A stretch of 64,000 nt of DNA from Chryseobacterium cucumeris (GCF_016775705.1 NZ_CP068760.1:1426001-1490000); one strand, 5' to 3'. Positions 17,087 through 25,617 are shown, numbered from the stretch's first letter. Made by a program: numbers and translations. The notes: generated by a model from the sequence alone, not told the origin.

Positions 17087-18682
17087 TTACAGTAACAATG
17101 TTAATGGACTTTCTAAATAGGTTCTTAAAGTTTGTAAGAACTGAGCACCCGTAGCACCGTCTACCACTCTGTGGTCACAAGCCAATGAAAGTTTCATGGT
17201 GTTTCCAACTACGATCTGACCATCTTTAACGATAGGCTTCTCGATAATCGCTCCTACTGAAAGGATAGCAGAGTTTGGCTGATTGATGATACTTGTAAAT
17301 GTTTCAATTCCGAACATTCCTAAGTTAGAAATAGAGAATGTAGATCCTTCCATTTCATTAGCCTTAAGACCTTTACTCTTAGCTCTTGATGCCATATCTT
17401 TTACAGCTGCGGAAATCTGGGTATACGTCATCTGATCTGTATTTTTCAATACAGGAACTACCAATCCGTCCGGAATAGCTACTGCTACACCAATATTGAT
17501 ATTTCCTCTGTGGATGATCTTATCACCAGCCCAGCTTGAATTTACCTGAGGGTGTTTTCTTAAAGCAATTGCAGTGGCTTTAATGATCATATCATTGAAA
17601 GAGATCTTGGTATCCGGTAAAGAATTGATTTCTTTTCTGGCCTCAATTGCCTTATCCATATTGATCTCAACCATCAGATAGTAGTGAGGGGCAGTGAATT
17701 TACTTTCAGAAAGACGTTTTGCAATAATATTTCTTACCTGAGAGTTTGGAGTTTCTGTATCTTCACCCTGTACAAAGCTTACTGCGACAGGAGCAGCGCT
17801 TGCTGCAGGAGCTGAAGCAGCTTGTTTTACAGCTGGCTGATAGTTTTCAATATCTTTTTTAACGATTCTTCCGTTTTCACCAGATCCCTGAACACTGCTG
17901 ATATCAACTCCTTTATCCTGAGCCATTTTCTTAGCCAGTGGAGAAATTGCCACTCTGTCAGAAGATGAAGAATTGGCAGCCGGAGCAGCTTTTTCTTCTG
18001 GTTTAGCTTCTGTTTTTTGTTCAGCTGGTTTTTCAGTTGACTGACCCGCAGCTTTTGGAGCCCCTACAGCGGAAACATCTGTTCCTGCAGGGCCAATGAT
18101 TGCTAATACGGAATCAACCGGAGCAGCACCTCCTTCTTCTACACCTTGCTTCAATAGTACTCCATTGAATTCAGATTCGAAATCCTGTACCGCTTTATCT
18201 GTTTCGATCTCAGCAAGAAGATCTCCTTCTTTTACTGTATCACCTACATTTTTGTGCCATTTAGCCACCTTACCTTCTGTCATTGTATCAGAAAGTCTCG
18301 GCATTGTAATAATTTCAACTCCTGCCGGAACTTCTGCAGCAGCAGGCGCAGCAGTTTCTGCTTTAGGCTGTTCTTCTGATTTTTTTTCTTCAGTTGCAGC
18401 AGCGGGAGCAGCAGCCCCACCTGTCAATCCTGAAATATCTTCTCCTTCATTCCCGATAATAGCTAAAACAGAGTCTACAGCAGCAGCAGATCCTTCTTCT
18501 ACACCTACGTATAAAAGAGTACCTTCTATTTCAGATTCGAAATCCTGAACTGCTTTATCAGTTTCAATTTCAGCTAAAATATCTCCTTCTTTTACTTTAT
18601 CTCCTACTTTTTTATGCCATTTGGCCACCTTACCTTCCGTCATTGTGTCGGACAGGCGGGGCATCGTAATTACTTCTGCCAT
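17087..18682 (-). CDS. aceF: Pyruvate dehydrogenase E2, dihydrolipoamide acetyltransferase
   Basis: The 531-residue protein moves the acetyl group from E1 to CoA in the pyruvate dehydrogenase complex. It has two lipoyl domains, each with EIETDKAVQDFESE (lipoyl Lys at residue 43 and again near 165), joined by Ala/Pro-rich linkers. A peripheral subunit-binding domain follows (VAISPLAKKMAQDKGVDI and GENGRIVKKDI), then the acetyltransferase domain ending with ACDHRVVDGATGAQF, which carries the catalytic His and Asp. It lies 84 bases after the E1-alpha gene, in the same operon. E1-beta and E3 are not nearby. The naming could also be pdhC. Confidence 0.95.
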   Translation of the reverse strand: MAEVITMPRLSDTMTEGKVAKWHKKVGDKVKEGDILAEIETDKAVQDFESEIEGTLLYVGVEEGSAAAVDSVLAIIGNEGEDISGLTGGAAAPAAATEEKKSEEQPKAETAAPAAAEVPAGVEIITMPRLSDTMTEGKVAKWHKNVGDTVKEGDLLAEIETDKAVQDFESEFNGVLLKQGVEEGGAAPVDSVLAIIGPAGTDVSAVGAPKAAGQSTEKPAEQKTEAKPEEKAAPAANSSSSDRVAISPLAKKMAQDKGVDISSVQGSGENGRIVKKDIENYQPAVKQAASAPAASAAPVAVSFVQGEDTETPNSQVRNIIAKRLSESKFTAPHYYLMVEINMDKAIEARKEINSLPDTKISFNDMIIKATAIALRKHPQVNSSWAGDKIIHRGNINIGVAVAIPDGLVVPVLKNTDQMTYTQISAAVKDMASRAKSKGLKANEMEGSTFSISNLGMFGIETFTSIINQPNSAILSVGAIIEKPIVKDGQIVVGNTMKLSLACDHRVVDGATGAQFLQTLRTYLESPLTLLL

Positions 18683-18693
18683 AATCTATATTG

Positions 18694-18765
18694 ATTTGAG
18701 ATTCGAGATTTGAGATTTGAGATTTCAGAAATTTCAAACTTCAAATTTCAAATTAATTTTTATTT
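18694..18765. repeat. 7-bp tandem repeat and inverted repeat between pdhA and aceF
   Basis: The unit GAGATTT/GAGATTC recurs four times in a row (about 18694-18725). It is followed by a complementary-looking stretch (TTTCAAACTTCAAATTTC), so the RNA could fold back on itself. It occupies nearly the whole 84-base gap between the two pdh genes, where it might stabilise the upstream message. Confidence 0.55.
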
Positions 18766-18766
18766 T

Positions 18767-19768
18767 TTAGTTTTCTAATTTGTCTAGGAATGGATAGTCT
18801 TCCTGAGCATATACATACTCATAGATTTTTTCTGCATCAGGATACGGAGAGTTTTCCATAAATTCGATACACTCTTCAACAAAGTCTCTGGACTTGTTAT
18901 CGATAGCTTCCAATTCTGTTTCTGTAGCCCATCCGCTTTCTAAAATTCTATGTTTTATCAATTCGATCGGGTCATCATTTTTATGAAGAGCTACTTCTTC
19001 TTTAGATCTGTATGGCTCAGCATCAGACATTGAGTGTCCTCTGTAACGGTAAGTTCTTGCTTCAATAAATGTAGGTCCGTCTCCTCTTCTTGCTCTTTCA
19101 ATAGCTTCGTAAGCAGCTTCTGCTACTTTCTCAGGATCCATTGCATCTACAGCAAGGCAAGGCATTTCGTATCCTAAACCTAATTTATAGATATCTTCGT
19201 GGTTGGCAGTTCTTTTTACAGAAGTTCCCATTGCATATTGGTTGTTTTCCACAACAAATACTACCGGAAGTTTCCAGTTCATTGCCATATTGAAAGTTTC
19301 ATGTAAAGAACCTTGTCTTGCAGCACCATCTCCAAAGAAACAGATGTTTACAGCTTTTCTGTCGAAATATTTATCAGCAAAAGCAATACCTGCACCTAAA
19401 GGAATTTGTCCTCCAACGATACCATGTCCTCCGTAAAAACGGTGTTCTTTACTGAAAATGTGCATAGATCCACCCATACCTCCGGATGTCCCTGTAGCTT
19501 TACCACAAAGTTCTGCCATGATTCTTTTAGGATCCACACCCATCGCCATTGGATGAATGTGACATCTGTAAGCAGTAATCATACTGTCCTTTGTCAGATC
19601 CATTGCATGTGTAAACCCGGCAGGGATAGCTTCCTGACCGTTATACAAATGTAAAAATCCTCTGATCTTTTGTTTTAGGTAAAGAGAACGGCATTTGTCT
19701 TCAAACCTTCTCCACATTGTCATATCTTCATACCACTTCAGGTATACCTCTTTAGAAAATTCTTTCAT
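18767..19768 (-). CDS. pdhA: Pyruvate dehydrogenase E1 component, alpha subunit
   Basis: The 333-residue subunit binds thiamine diphosphate and decarboxylates pyruvate together with an E1-beta subunit encoded elsewhere. The ThDP motif is FFGDGAARQGSLHETFN...NN, with the closing VVENNQYAMGT. The phosphorylation-loop region YRGHSMSDAEPYRS and the HIHPMAMG and GGHGIVGGQIPLGAG blocks are all typical. Length is normal. It leads the pdhA-aceF operon, whose promoter probably lies at about 19806. Confidence 0.94.
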   Translation of the reverse strand: MKEFSKEVYLKWYEDMTMWRRFEDKCRSLYLKQKIRGFLHLYNGQEAIPAGFTHAMDLTKDSMITAYRCHIHPMAMGVDPKRIMAELCGKATGTSGGMGGSMHIFSKEHRFYGGHGIVGGQIPLGAGIAFADKYFDRKAVNICFFGDGAARQGSLHETFNMAMNWKLPVVFVVENNQYAMGTSVKRTANHEDIYKLGLGYEMPCLAVDAMDPEKVAEAAYEAIERARRGDGPTFIEARTYRYRGHSMSDAEPYRSKEEVALHKNDDPIELIKHRILESGWATETELEAIDNKSRDFVEECIEFMENSPYPDAEKIYEYVYAQEDYPFLDKLEN

Positions 19769-19805
19769 GTGTTAGCTCTTGCTTTTTTATGATGAAATAG
19801 TTGAG

Positions 19806-19813
19806 CAAAATTA
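19806..19813 (-). promoter_or_regulatory. -7 box upstream of pdhA
   Basis: The minus strand reads TAATTTTG, a TAnnTTTG match, 37 bases before the pdhA start codon. The -33 element is not clear. Confidence 0.45.
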
Positions 19814-20085
19814 TGAAAAAAACTTTGTTTTTATTCTATACATAGATAACTTTTCGATTTTTCTGTAAAATCTACTTGCAGGCCGGACGGATTATTCTTA
19901 ATTTTCGAGCCTTTGAAACTCTCATAAAGCAACCTTTTATTAATCATTTTCTTATCATGACAGCTAAGCAATCAGCCTGTTAATGTGGCTTTTCCGAAAT
20001 TACAATCAAGATAAAAATACAGGGAAATGATTATGCTTCACTCTCCATTTCCTTCCCCTTTAATTATCGTTAATATATCTTTTGG
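19814..20085. other. Intergenic region without a recognisable feature
   Basis: About 270 bases upstream of the pdhA promoter and downstream of the broken NIPSNAP gene. I see no convincing ORF, RNA fold or repeat. It likely contains further pdhA control sequence. Confidence 0.4.
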
Positions 20086-20515
20086 TTATTTCAATAGCTT
20101 TTTTTTCGGAGAAAAACCGGTAAGTTTGAGCGTTCTGTCTTCAATTTCATTAACAAAATTGCCATATTGGCTGGCTGTTCTTGCTTTAATTTCCTTCCAT
20201 TCCTGATCTGCCAAAAATCCTTCCCAGGCCGTTTTCATAGTGGCTTCATCTTTCCATTCAAGCAGATAAACAAATTCTGTTTTATCTTTAAATTCCGACT
20301 CCCAGATAGACACAATGGTAAACCCATATTTTTTCATTATTCTCAGAGCATGATCTCTGAAACGGTCCAGAAAAACCTGCTTGTTCTCTTTGGGAATTTC
20401 ATAAATTCTTAATTGATGTACAGGTGGCGGCGAAGAAATATTTTTCCGTGAAAACCTTTTGTCCGAAAGTAAAAAATCCTAAGATAACCAATACGAATGT
20501 GAATAGGTGCTTCAT
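20086..20515 (-). pseudogene. NIPSNAP-family secreted protein, frameshifted
   Basis: An 83-residue ORF (20086-20337) matches only the C-terminal half of a NIPSNAP domain (MKKYGFTIVSIWES... FVYLLEWKDEATM). Reading the same frame upstream past its ATG gives PPPVHQLRIYEIPKENKQ and then VFLDRFRDHALRI, the missing N-terminal half. Another frame opens at ATG 20515 with a clean signal peptide, MKHLFTFVLVILGFFTFGQK, and runs into a stop after about 38 codons. The two frames join if one base is skipped near 20425-20445. So this is a once-secreted dimeric alpha/beta-barrel protein broken by a +1 frameshift, or a sequencing error. Family function is poorly known. Confidence 0.75.
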
Positions 20516-20670
20516 GATAGTGATGATTAAACTGATCAATTAAAAATAAAACATTTCCTGCAAAATTTAATATTAATCTAAAAAAGTAAAAAAAAGGTTA
20601 TCGCATCAAAACCTATTAATAATGAATTATTTTCTCAATTTATCCATCAACTTCAGACGGCTTCTTCCCC

Positions 20671-20700
20671 TTGTTTTTTGAGGTTATAATAGTATATTTG
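20671..20700 (+). promoter_or_regulatory. Promoter of the PAP2-like/BlaI-like/DUF4153 operon
   Basis: TTG (20671-20673), 19 bases, then TATATTTG (20693-20700) matches the Bacteroidota housekeeping promoter. The ATG of the first gene is 16 bases after the -7 box. Confidence 0.6.
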
Positions 20701-20716
20701 GTTTTTAAACTTGATT

Positions 20717-21319
20717 ATGGAAGAAAAGCAGTCTTCATTATTACACAAAATTTCAAAAGTCATTTCTGATTTTTTTAATCCTTTGGTCTCTCTGATCATT
20801 TTCTTTACCTACATGAGCATCAGGGAATATTCTCTTAAGGATTCTATGCTGTATTTTCTGCCTGTATTATTAATGATCATTATTCCGGTTGTTGTATGGC
20901 TGGTATGGAATGTGAAAACGGGAAGATATACCAATATGGATGTCTCCAATCGTGTTCAAAGGAAAACCCTGTATATATTTATTGCAGTCTGCGTGATCAT
21001 TTATCTTCTTTTCAATTATATTAAAAACGGATATATTGATCTTGTCATGCTATTTATTCTGGTGCTGCTTTTCGCCCTTCAGATCAGTAATCTTTTTATC
21101 AAAAGCTCGATGCATACAGCATTCAATATATTTGTAGCAGCATTATTTTTCTCACTCGACTGGAAAATGGGTCTTGCGTGGCTGGGAATTGCTGTTTTGG
21201 TCGGAATTACCCGTATCATTTTAAAAAGACATACCGTAAAAGAAGTATTTATGGGGGCTGGAATAGCTTTTTTGGTATCTTTTATCTATCTTTATTGCAA
21301 TATTCAATTTCAACATTAG
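20717..21319 (+). CDS. PAP2-superfamily-like membrane protein
   Basis: The start is set at ATG 20717, not the TTG six bases upstream. The 200-residue protein has about six membrane helices. NMDVSNRVQRKT, KSSMHTAFN and TRIILKRHTVKEVFMG lie where the three PAP2 phosphatase motifs (KxxxxxxRP, PSGH, SRxxxxxHxxxD) would be. Only the histidines and arginines are kept: PSGH has become SSMH, and the final Asp is Glu. It may therefore be a divergent lipid phosphatase or a phosphatase-like protein with another role. It is the first gene of a three-gene operon. Confidence 0.65.
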   Translation: MEEKQSSLLHKISKVISDFFNPLVSLIIFFTYMSIREYSLKDSMLYFLPVLLMIIIPVVVWLVWNVKTGRYTNMDVSNRVQRKTLYIFIAVCVIIYLLFNYIKNGYIDLVMLFILVLLFALQISNLFIKSSMHTAFNIFVAALFFSLDWKMGLAWLGIAVLVGITRIILKRHTVKEVFMGAGIAFLVSFIYLYCNIQFQH

Positions 21320-21327
21320 AATACTCT

Positions 21328-21819
21328 ATGAAAATAAATCATCTTACTGCCGCAGAAGAAAACTTTATGAAGCTGTTTTGGAAAATGGAATCTTTCTATC
21401 TGAAGGACGTTATGGAGCAGCATCCGGAACCGAAACCACACCAGAATACGGTTTCCACTTATTTGAAAATATTAGTTGAAAAAGGCTATCTGTCTACTGT
21501 AAAAGAAGGAAGAATCTTCAAATACAGCGTGCTTGTTCCTTTAGAAGAGTATAAAAAATTCCTGTTAAAAGAGCTTTCGCATAACTTTTTTAATCATTCA
21601 GGGAAAGAAATTCTAGAGCTTTTATTAAGTGAAAAATTAATTTCCCAGGAAGATATGAAAGGCTATTTTGATCTTAAAATCGAAATAAAGCCGGCAAAAA
21701 TTGAAGAACCTAAGTTCGAAGTAGCTGAAGAAATCCTGAATCCCAAAAAAGAAAAGAAAACCAAAGGAAAGGAAAAAGAGAAAGACAAGGACAAAAAGAA
21801 GAAAAAGAAAAAAGATTAA
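21328..21819 (+). CDS. BlaI/MecI-family transcriptional regulator
   Basis: The start is ATG 21328 (MKINHLTAAEENFM), 8 bases after the PAP2-like gene; a longer frame reaching back into that gene is spurious. The 163-residue protein has the BlaI/MecI winged helix: LTAAEENFMKLFW, PHQNTVSTYLKILVEKGYL (recognition helix) and the wing EGRIFKYSVLV. Helices for dimerisation follow. The last about 30 residues are almost all Lys, Glu and Asp, an unusual tail. BlaI relatives repress beta-lactamase, CopY or other genes and are often cleaved by a BlaR1 sensor; no sensor is present here. Confidence 0.85.
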   Translation: MKINHLTAAEENFMKLFWKMESFYLKDVMEQHPEPKPHQNTVSTYLKILVEKGYLSTVKEGRIFKYSVLVPLEEYKKFLLKELSHNFFNHSGKEILELLLSEKLISQEDMKGYFDLKIEIKPAKIEEPKFEVAEEILNPKKEKKTKGKEKEKDKDKKKKKKKD

Positions 21820-21843
21820 TTTAAATTCAAAAAACACCAAATC

Positions 21844-23628
21844 ATGAAAACAAAATTCCAGGAAACTCTAAGCCGGGCCAATGAAGCCATTTTCCGATAT
21901 CCAATGGTTTTGGTAATGGCTTTATTAGCTTCTGCCGGTGCCATATGTATTGCGGAAACAGATCGCTTTGAAATCACTTCTTATATCAAATTTACCATAT
22001 GTGCCTGTTTGGGAATTTCCCTGATGTTTGCATTAAAAATGCTGTCACAAAGAATCGGAAAAGAATTATTATTGCACGTATCCGGCGTTATCTTTCTCAT
22101 CGGTTTTTATTGTATTCTCCCTGACAGAAAGGAAAGTTTTACAGAAGTGCATGCTTATCTTATTGCTGTTACCGCTCTTCTTTCCCATTTACTCGTATCA
22201 TTTATTCCGTTTCTGGAGAGAGACAGAGAGCTCAGGTTCTGGCAGTACAACAAAAATCTTTTTATCAATATCTTTCTTACTGCCGTATTTACAGGAGTTT
22301 TGACTGGTGGCGTTGAATTGGCAATTCTGGCCATTGATAAACTTTTTGATTTTAACTTTCATGACAGAATTTACAGAGATACTTTCTTTGTTCTCGCTAT
22401 TTTCGGGAGCAGTTTTATTTTCCTTTTATTTAATGATAAAGGCTTAAACAACCTTGAAAAAGATGGTACCTATCCCGTCGTTCTGAAGTTTTTCACTCAG
22501 TTTATTTTAATTCCTTTACTCCTGATCTATGTAACGATCCTTTATTTCTATTCTGTTAAAATAGTCATCAACTGGCAGCTTCCGAGAGGCTGGGTTTCTT
22601 ATCTTGTTTTAGCGTACAGCATTGTGGGTATCCTTGCATTACTTCTTGTACATCCTCTGAAGCAGGAAAACGCAAAATCCTGGGTCAGGATATTCTCAAA
22701 AGTATTCTATTATACAATACTACCTTTGATTGCTCTGCTTTTCACTGCAATTTTCACCAGAATTTTAGAATATGGCTATACAGAACCAAGGTACTTTGTT
22801 CTCCTGCTTGCTTTATGGCTGTCAAGCATAGTTGTCTACTTTATTTTCAACAAAAAAGCCACCATAAAATTCATTCCTGTCAGCTTATTTTTATTTGGTG
22901 TTTTTGCATTGATTTTCCCTTACCTTAATGCTTTTAGCGTGGCTAAAAGAAGTCAGAAAACGGAATTAATGAATATCTTAAAACAACATCAGCTGATCAG
23001 TGCCGGCAAGATTAATTTCCAGAAAAAGGTTACAGATACAATCCGTACTGAAATTGCCAATAAATTTGAATTTCTGGCTGAAAGAAAACAAGAGGCATTC
23101 CTATCGGGTTTACTGAATGAAAAAGATCAGGCTGAATTGTCAGAAAATATTGAAAAAGGTTCCTTTTACAGTATCAATTACAGCATTCAGAATAAGTTTT
23201 CAGATGTGAATGTCACTGTAAAAAACAGGGCGTACGAAATGAACAGACTCGTTCTTGTTCGTGAAGAAAAGGCTGTAGGAATCGGGAATTATCAATATTT
23301 AATTTCTTTCCATCGGTATAGCAGAGATCCACAACAACTGAATAATGACCAGTTTGAGCTTACAGACCAACTGACAGAAAAATCCTCATTGAAACTCAGT
23401 TTAAATGATCAGGAAGAAGTAGATTTCGGACCACAGATCATTAAACTATTTGAGGAAAATAAAAACAAAACAGGAAACGTAAAACTTCCTGAAATTGCGA
23501 TGGAATCTGACTTAGGCAAGTATCACGTTAAACTTATCTTCAATGAGATTACAAAGGAAAAATACTCTGAAAATGACACTGCCGATATTTATTACGAAAA
23601 CGTTTACATTCTTATAAAATTAAAATAA
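21844..23628 (+). CDS. DUF4153 membrane protein
   Basis: The 594-residue protein has an N-terminal block of about ten to twelve membrane helices (residues 15-380) and a C-terminal soluble part (about 385-594) rich in beta strands and charge. The layout and segments such as VGILALLLVHPLKQENAKSW and YFVLLLALWLSSIVVYFIF agree with the DUF4153 family of Bacteroidota. Its role is unknown. It is the last gene of the PAP2-like/BlaI-like operon, 24 bases after the regulator, so it may be its target or partner. Confidence 0.78.
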   Translation: MKTKFQETLSRANEAIFRYPMVLVMALLASAGAICIAETDRFEITSYIKFTICACLGISLMFALKMLSQRIGKELLLHVSGVIFLIGFYCILPDRKESFTEVHAYLIAVTALLSHLLVSFIPFLERDRELRFWQYNKNLFINIFLTAVFTGVLTGGVELAILAIDKLFDFNFHDRIYRDTFFVLAIFGSSFIFLLFNDKGLNNLEKDGTYPVVLKFFTQFILIPLLLIYVTILYFYSVKIVINWQLPRGWVSYLVLAYSIVGILALLLVHPLKQENAKSWVRIFSKVFYYTILPLIALLFTAIFTRILEYGYTEPRYFVLLLALWLSSIVVYFIFNKKATIKFIPVSLFLFGVFALIFPYLNAFSVAKRSQKTELMNILKQHQLISAGKINFQKKVTDTIRTEIANKFEFLAERKQEAFLSGLLNEKDQAELSENIEKGSFYSINYSIQNKFSDVNVTVKNRAYEMNRLVLVREEKAVGIGNYQYLISFHRYSRDPQQLNNDQFELTDQLTEKSSLKLSLNDQEEVDFGPQIIKLFEENKNKTGNVKLPEIAMESDLGKYHVKLIFNEITKEKYSENDTADIYYENVYILIKLK

Positions 23629-23640
23629 CGTTCCAATAAA

Positions 23641-23669
23641 AAAGAGACTACCTTCTGGATAGTCTCTTT
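23641..23669. terminator. Bidirectional terminator after the DUF4153 gene
   Basis: AAAGAGACTA and TAGTCTCTTT pair around a 9-base loop, between the convergent DUF4153 gene and the lectin remnant. Confidence 0.75.
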
Positions 23670-23690
23670 TATTTATCTGAGTTGTATAAT

Positions 23691-23927
23691 TTATCTGTTC
23701 GTTCCGGAACTCCAAAGCGGAGAGTTTCTTCCGTAGATCACAAGATTTCCGTCATCCTGAACGGACAACTTGTTTGCTCCTTTACCACCTGTATTTGAAC
23801 TGAAGGCAACGCCATTTCCACGGGTATACACTACCAGATTACCATCTTCCTTGAAAATTGCTCTTACTCCTCTGCTGGTTGTCTTTGCTTCCCATACAGG
23901 AACACCGGATTTGTTATAAAATACCAC
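23691..23927 (-). pseudogene. Truncated bulb-type lectin domain
   Basis: The 78-residue frame contains two copies of the mannose-binding signature QxDxNxVxY in the forms KEDGNLVVY and QDDGNLVIY, with GRNSPLWSSGTNR at the end. A full bulb-lectin domain is about 110 residues with three such repeats. The frame has only a GTG start. Directly upstream, in the same frame, codons for a third repeat (NVVVFYN) are preceded by TGA. No signal peptide is present. It therefore looks like the 3' remnant of a secreted lectin gene. A short expressed protein cannot be excluded. Confidence 0.6.
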
Positions 23928-23985
23928 AACATTTCACCCCAAAATTATAATTAAATGATTTACTGGAAATAAAATTTCCATAAAA

Positions 23986-24007
23986 AAAGCGGCTTAAAAG
24001 CCGCTTT
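23986..24007 (-). terminator. Terminator of the RRM protein gene
   Basis: AAAGCGGCTT and AAGCCGCTTT form a 10-base-pair stem with a 2-base loop, 7 bases after the RRM stop codon. Confidence 0.8.
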
Positions 24008-24013
24008 ATATTT

Positions 24014-24364
24014 TTACCAACGATTTCCGCCTCCGCCACGGTTGTTACCATAGCCTCCGCCTCTATTGTTGTTGTTACCATAACCTCCACCTCTGTTGTT
24101 ATCGAAGCTTCTTCTTGGTTTTTCTTCTCTTGGTTTAGCTTCAGATACGTTTAGAGTTTTTCCGTTGAATTCTTTTTGGTTAAGAGCTTCAATAGCTTGC
24201 TTTCCTTCTTCATCACCCATCTCTACGAAACCGAAACCTCTGGAACGACCAGTTTCTCTGTCTGTAACGATTTTAGCTGATGATACATCTCCAAATTCTG
24301 CGAATAGATCGTGCAACTCATACTCTTTAGTTGCGTAATTGATGTTTGAAACAAAAATGTTCAT
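24014..24364 (-). CDS. RRM RNA-binding protein with Gly-rich tail
   Basis: The 116-residue protein has one RNA recognition motif (residues 1-78) with RNP2 IFVSNI and RNP1 RGFGFVEM, followed by an RGG/GGYGNN repeat tail of about 35 residues. It binds single-stranded RNA. Bacterial members are often induced by cold and are thought to act as RNA chaperones. A long AT-rich 5' leader precedes the gene and could hold a cold-responsive structure. It is transcribed alone, with its own terminator. Confidence 0.92.
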   Translation of the reverse strand: MNIFVSNINYATKEYELHDLFAEFGDVSSAKIVTDRETGRSRGFGFVEMGDEEGKQAIEALNQKEFNGKTLNVSEAKPREEKPRRSFDNNRGGGYGNNNNRGGGYGNNRGGGGNRW

Positions 24365-24710
24365 TTTAAATAAATTAAAAAATTAATAAAAATTTGGTAT
24401 ATAAAAGAAAAACAACATAAATTAATGAACAAATATTGATTCCAAATATAAACGTATGCAAGATACAATTAAAAATTTCAAATCAAAGCTTTTTTTACAT
24501 ATTTCTCACATTATGTTGAGTACAAGCTATCAAAAAGTATATAAAAACAATTTAAATAACTGAAAATCAAACAATTAAATACTGTATTATCATTTAGTTA
24601 ATTTATTTAACATTTGACGTAAAAAACAACCTTTATCCAACTTAATCCCGCATTTATATTGACGCACTTATTTTCATTTTAAATTCGAAAAAACATCAAA
24701 TCATCAACAT
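24365..24710. other. AT-rich divergent intergenic region
   Basis: This 346-base gap separates the leftward RRM gene from the rightward DUF6157 gene. A minus-strand TATATTTG box lies at 24443-24450, about 79 bases before the RRM start. The rest is very AT-rich, and I see no ORF or clear hairpin. No convincing promoter for the rightward gene stands out. Confidence 0.5.
24443..24450 (-). promoter_or_regulatory. -7 box upstream of the RRM gene
   Basis: TATATTTG on the minus strand matches TAnnTTTG. It leaves an AT-rich leader of roughly 70 bases, consistent with post-transcriptional control of a cold-shock-type gene. No TTTG at the right distance was found. Confidence 0.45.
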
Positions 24711-25124
24711 ATGAAACAGCATACCACCAATTACACAGATACTCTTATTGAAATTGCTGAAGACTGTCCGGTTTCCCAGGCACAGATTCCTCCGGAAAAG
24801 AAAACAAAGACACTCGCCAACCTTCAATATGAGAAGCTGATAAAACAGCCTTATCAATACTCGTCCGATGATCTTATTTTTGAATGTTATGCAATTAAAA
24901 ATGATCTATCAGAAAGCGAAAAACAAAGTGAAAGAGAAAAATTCTTTTCCAAAGGCCAGCCCTGCCTCCGGTGCTCTCCTCTTGCAAAAAAATACGGATT
25001 CGGATTTCATCACAATTCCGAAGGAAAAGTTGCCCTGATTCCTGTGGAGAGTGAAGAATATCAGATATTGCTAAATGACCGTTCTGTAGCAAAAACAAAA
25101 GCCATGCGTTCCAAAAAAAAATGA
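24711..25124 (+). CDS. DUF6157-family protein
   Basis: The 137-residue protein begins MKQHTTNYTDTLIEIAEDCPV and shows YSSDDLIFECYA, REKFFSKGQPCLRCSPL, FGFHHNSEGKVALIPVESEEY and a basic end KAMRSKKK. This matches my recollection of the small cytosolic DUF6157 family. Its biochemical role is unknown. It appears to be transcribed alone; the next gene has its own strong promoter. Confidence 0.72.
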   Translation: MKQHTTNYTDTLIEIAEDCPVSQAQIPPEKKTKTLANLQYEKLIKQPYQYSSDDLIFECYAIKNDLSESEKQSEREKFFSKGQPCLRCSPLAKKYGFGFHHNSEGKVALIPVESEEYQILLNDRSVAKTKAMRSKKK

Positions 25125-25168
25125 TTGAGAAAATGAATGATTCTTTTCAGTTCAATGAATACTATTCT

Positions 25169-25200
25169 TTTGAAAAGATCAGCTTTTAACACTAAATTTG
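25169..25200 (+). promoter_or_regulatory. Promoter of the thioesterase/HMA-AraC operon
   Basis: TTTG (25169-25172), 20 bases, then TAAATTTG (25193-25200) is a textbook Bacteroidota promoter. It overlaps the TTG codon that could be mistaken for the thioesterase start. Confidence 0.75.
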
Positions 25201-25221
25201 TACTTCAAATTATTAAAAGAT

Positions 25222-25617
25222 ATGAACTACCATACCAGAAAATGGGTGAAGCCCGAAGATTTAAACCCCAACCATTCACTTTTCGGAGGAAGACTTCTTC
25301 AATGGATTGACGAAGAAGCGGCATTGTATGCTATTATCCAATTGGAAAACACAAAAGTAGTAACCAAATTTATCTCTGAAATCAACTTCGTGAGCTCCGC
25401 CAAACAGGGAGATATTATAGAAATAGGAATTGAAGCTACTCATTTCGGTTCTTCTTCTATTACTTTGAGATGTGATGTGAGAAACAAAATGACTCATCAG
25501 ACGATTATTACTGTAGAAAGAATTGTTATGGTCAACCTTGATGCGGAAGGTAATCCTGCTCCTCATGGCAAGACCCAGATTGAATTCGTAAAAGACAGGT
25601 TAAACAAAAGCTTATGA
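25222..25617 (+). CDS. Acyl-CoA thioesterase, hot-dog fold
   Basis: The start is ATG 25222 (MNYHTRKWVKPEDLN); an upstream TTG lies within the promoter. The 131-residue hot-dog protein resembles the YciA/BFIT group: NPNHSLFGGRLLQWIDEEAA holds the conserved Asn, Gly and Asp, followed by KFISEINFVSSAKQGDIIEI and RIVMVNLD. It should hydrolyse acyl-CoA to free acid and CoA. Its stop codon overlaps the ATG of the HMA-AraC regulator (ATGA), so the two are coupled, an unexpected pairing with copper genes. Confidence 0.87.
   Translation: MNYHTRKWVKPEDLNPNHSLFGGRLLQWIDEEAALYAIIQLENTKVVTKFISEINFVSSAKQGDIIEIGIEATHFGSSSITLRCDVRNKMTHQTIITVERIVMVNLDAEGNPAPHGKTQIEFVKDRLNKSL

Noticed and set aside
21178..21327. 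Long N-terminal extension of the BlaI-like regulator
   Set aside because: It reads through the end of the PAP2-like gene in another frame. The BlaI fold begins at MKINHLTAAEENF.
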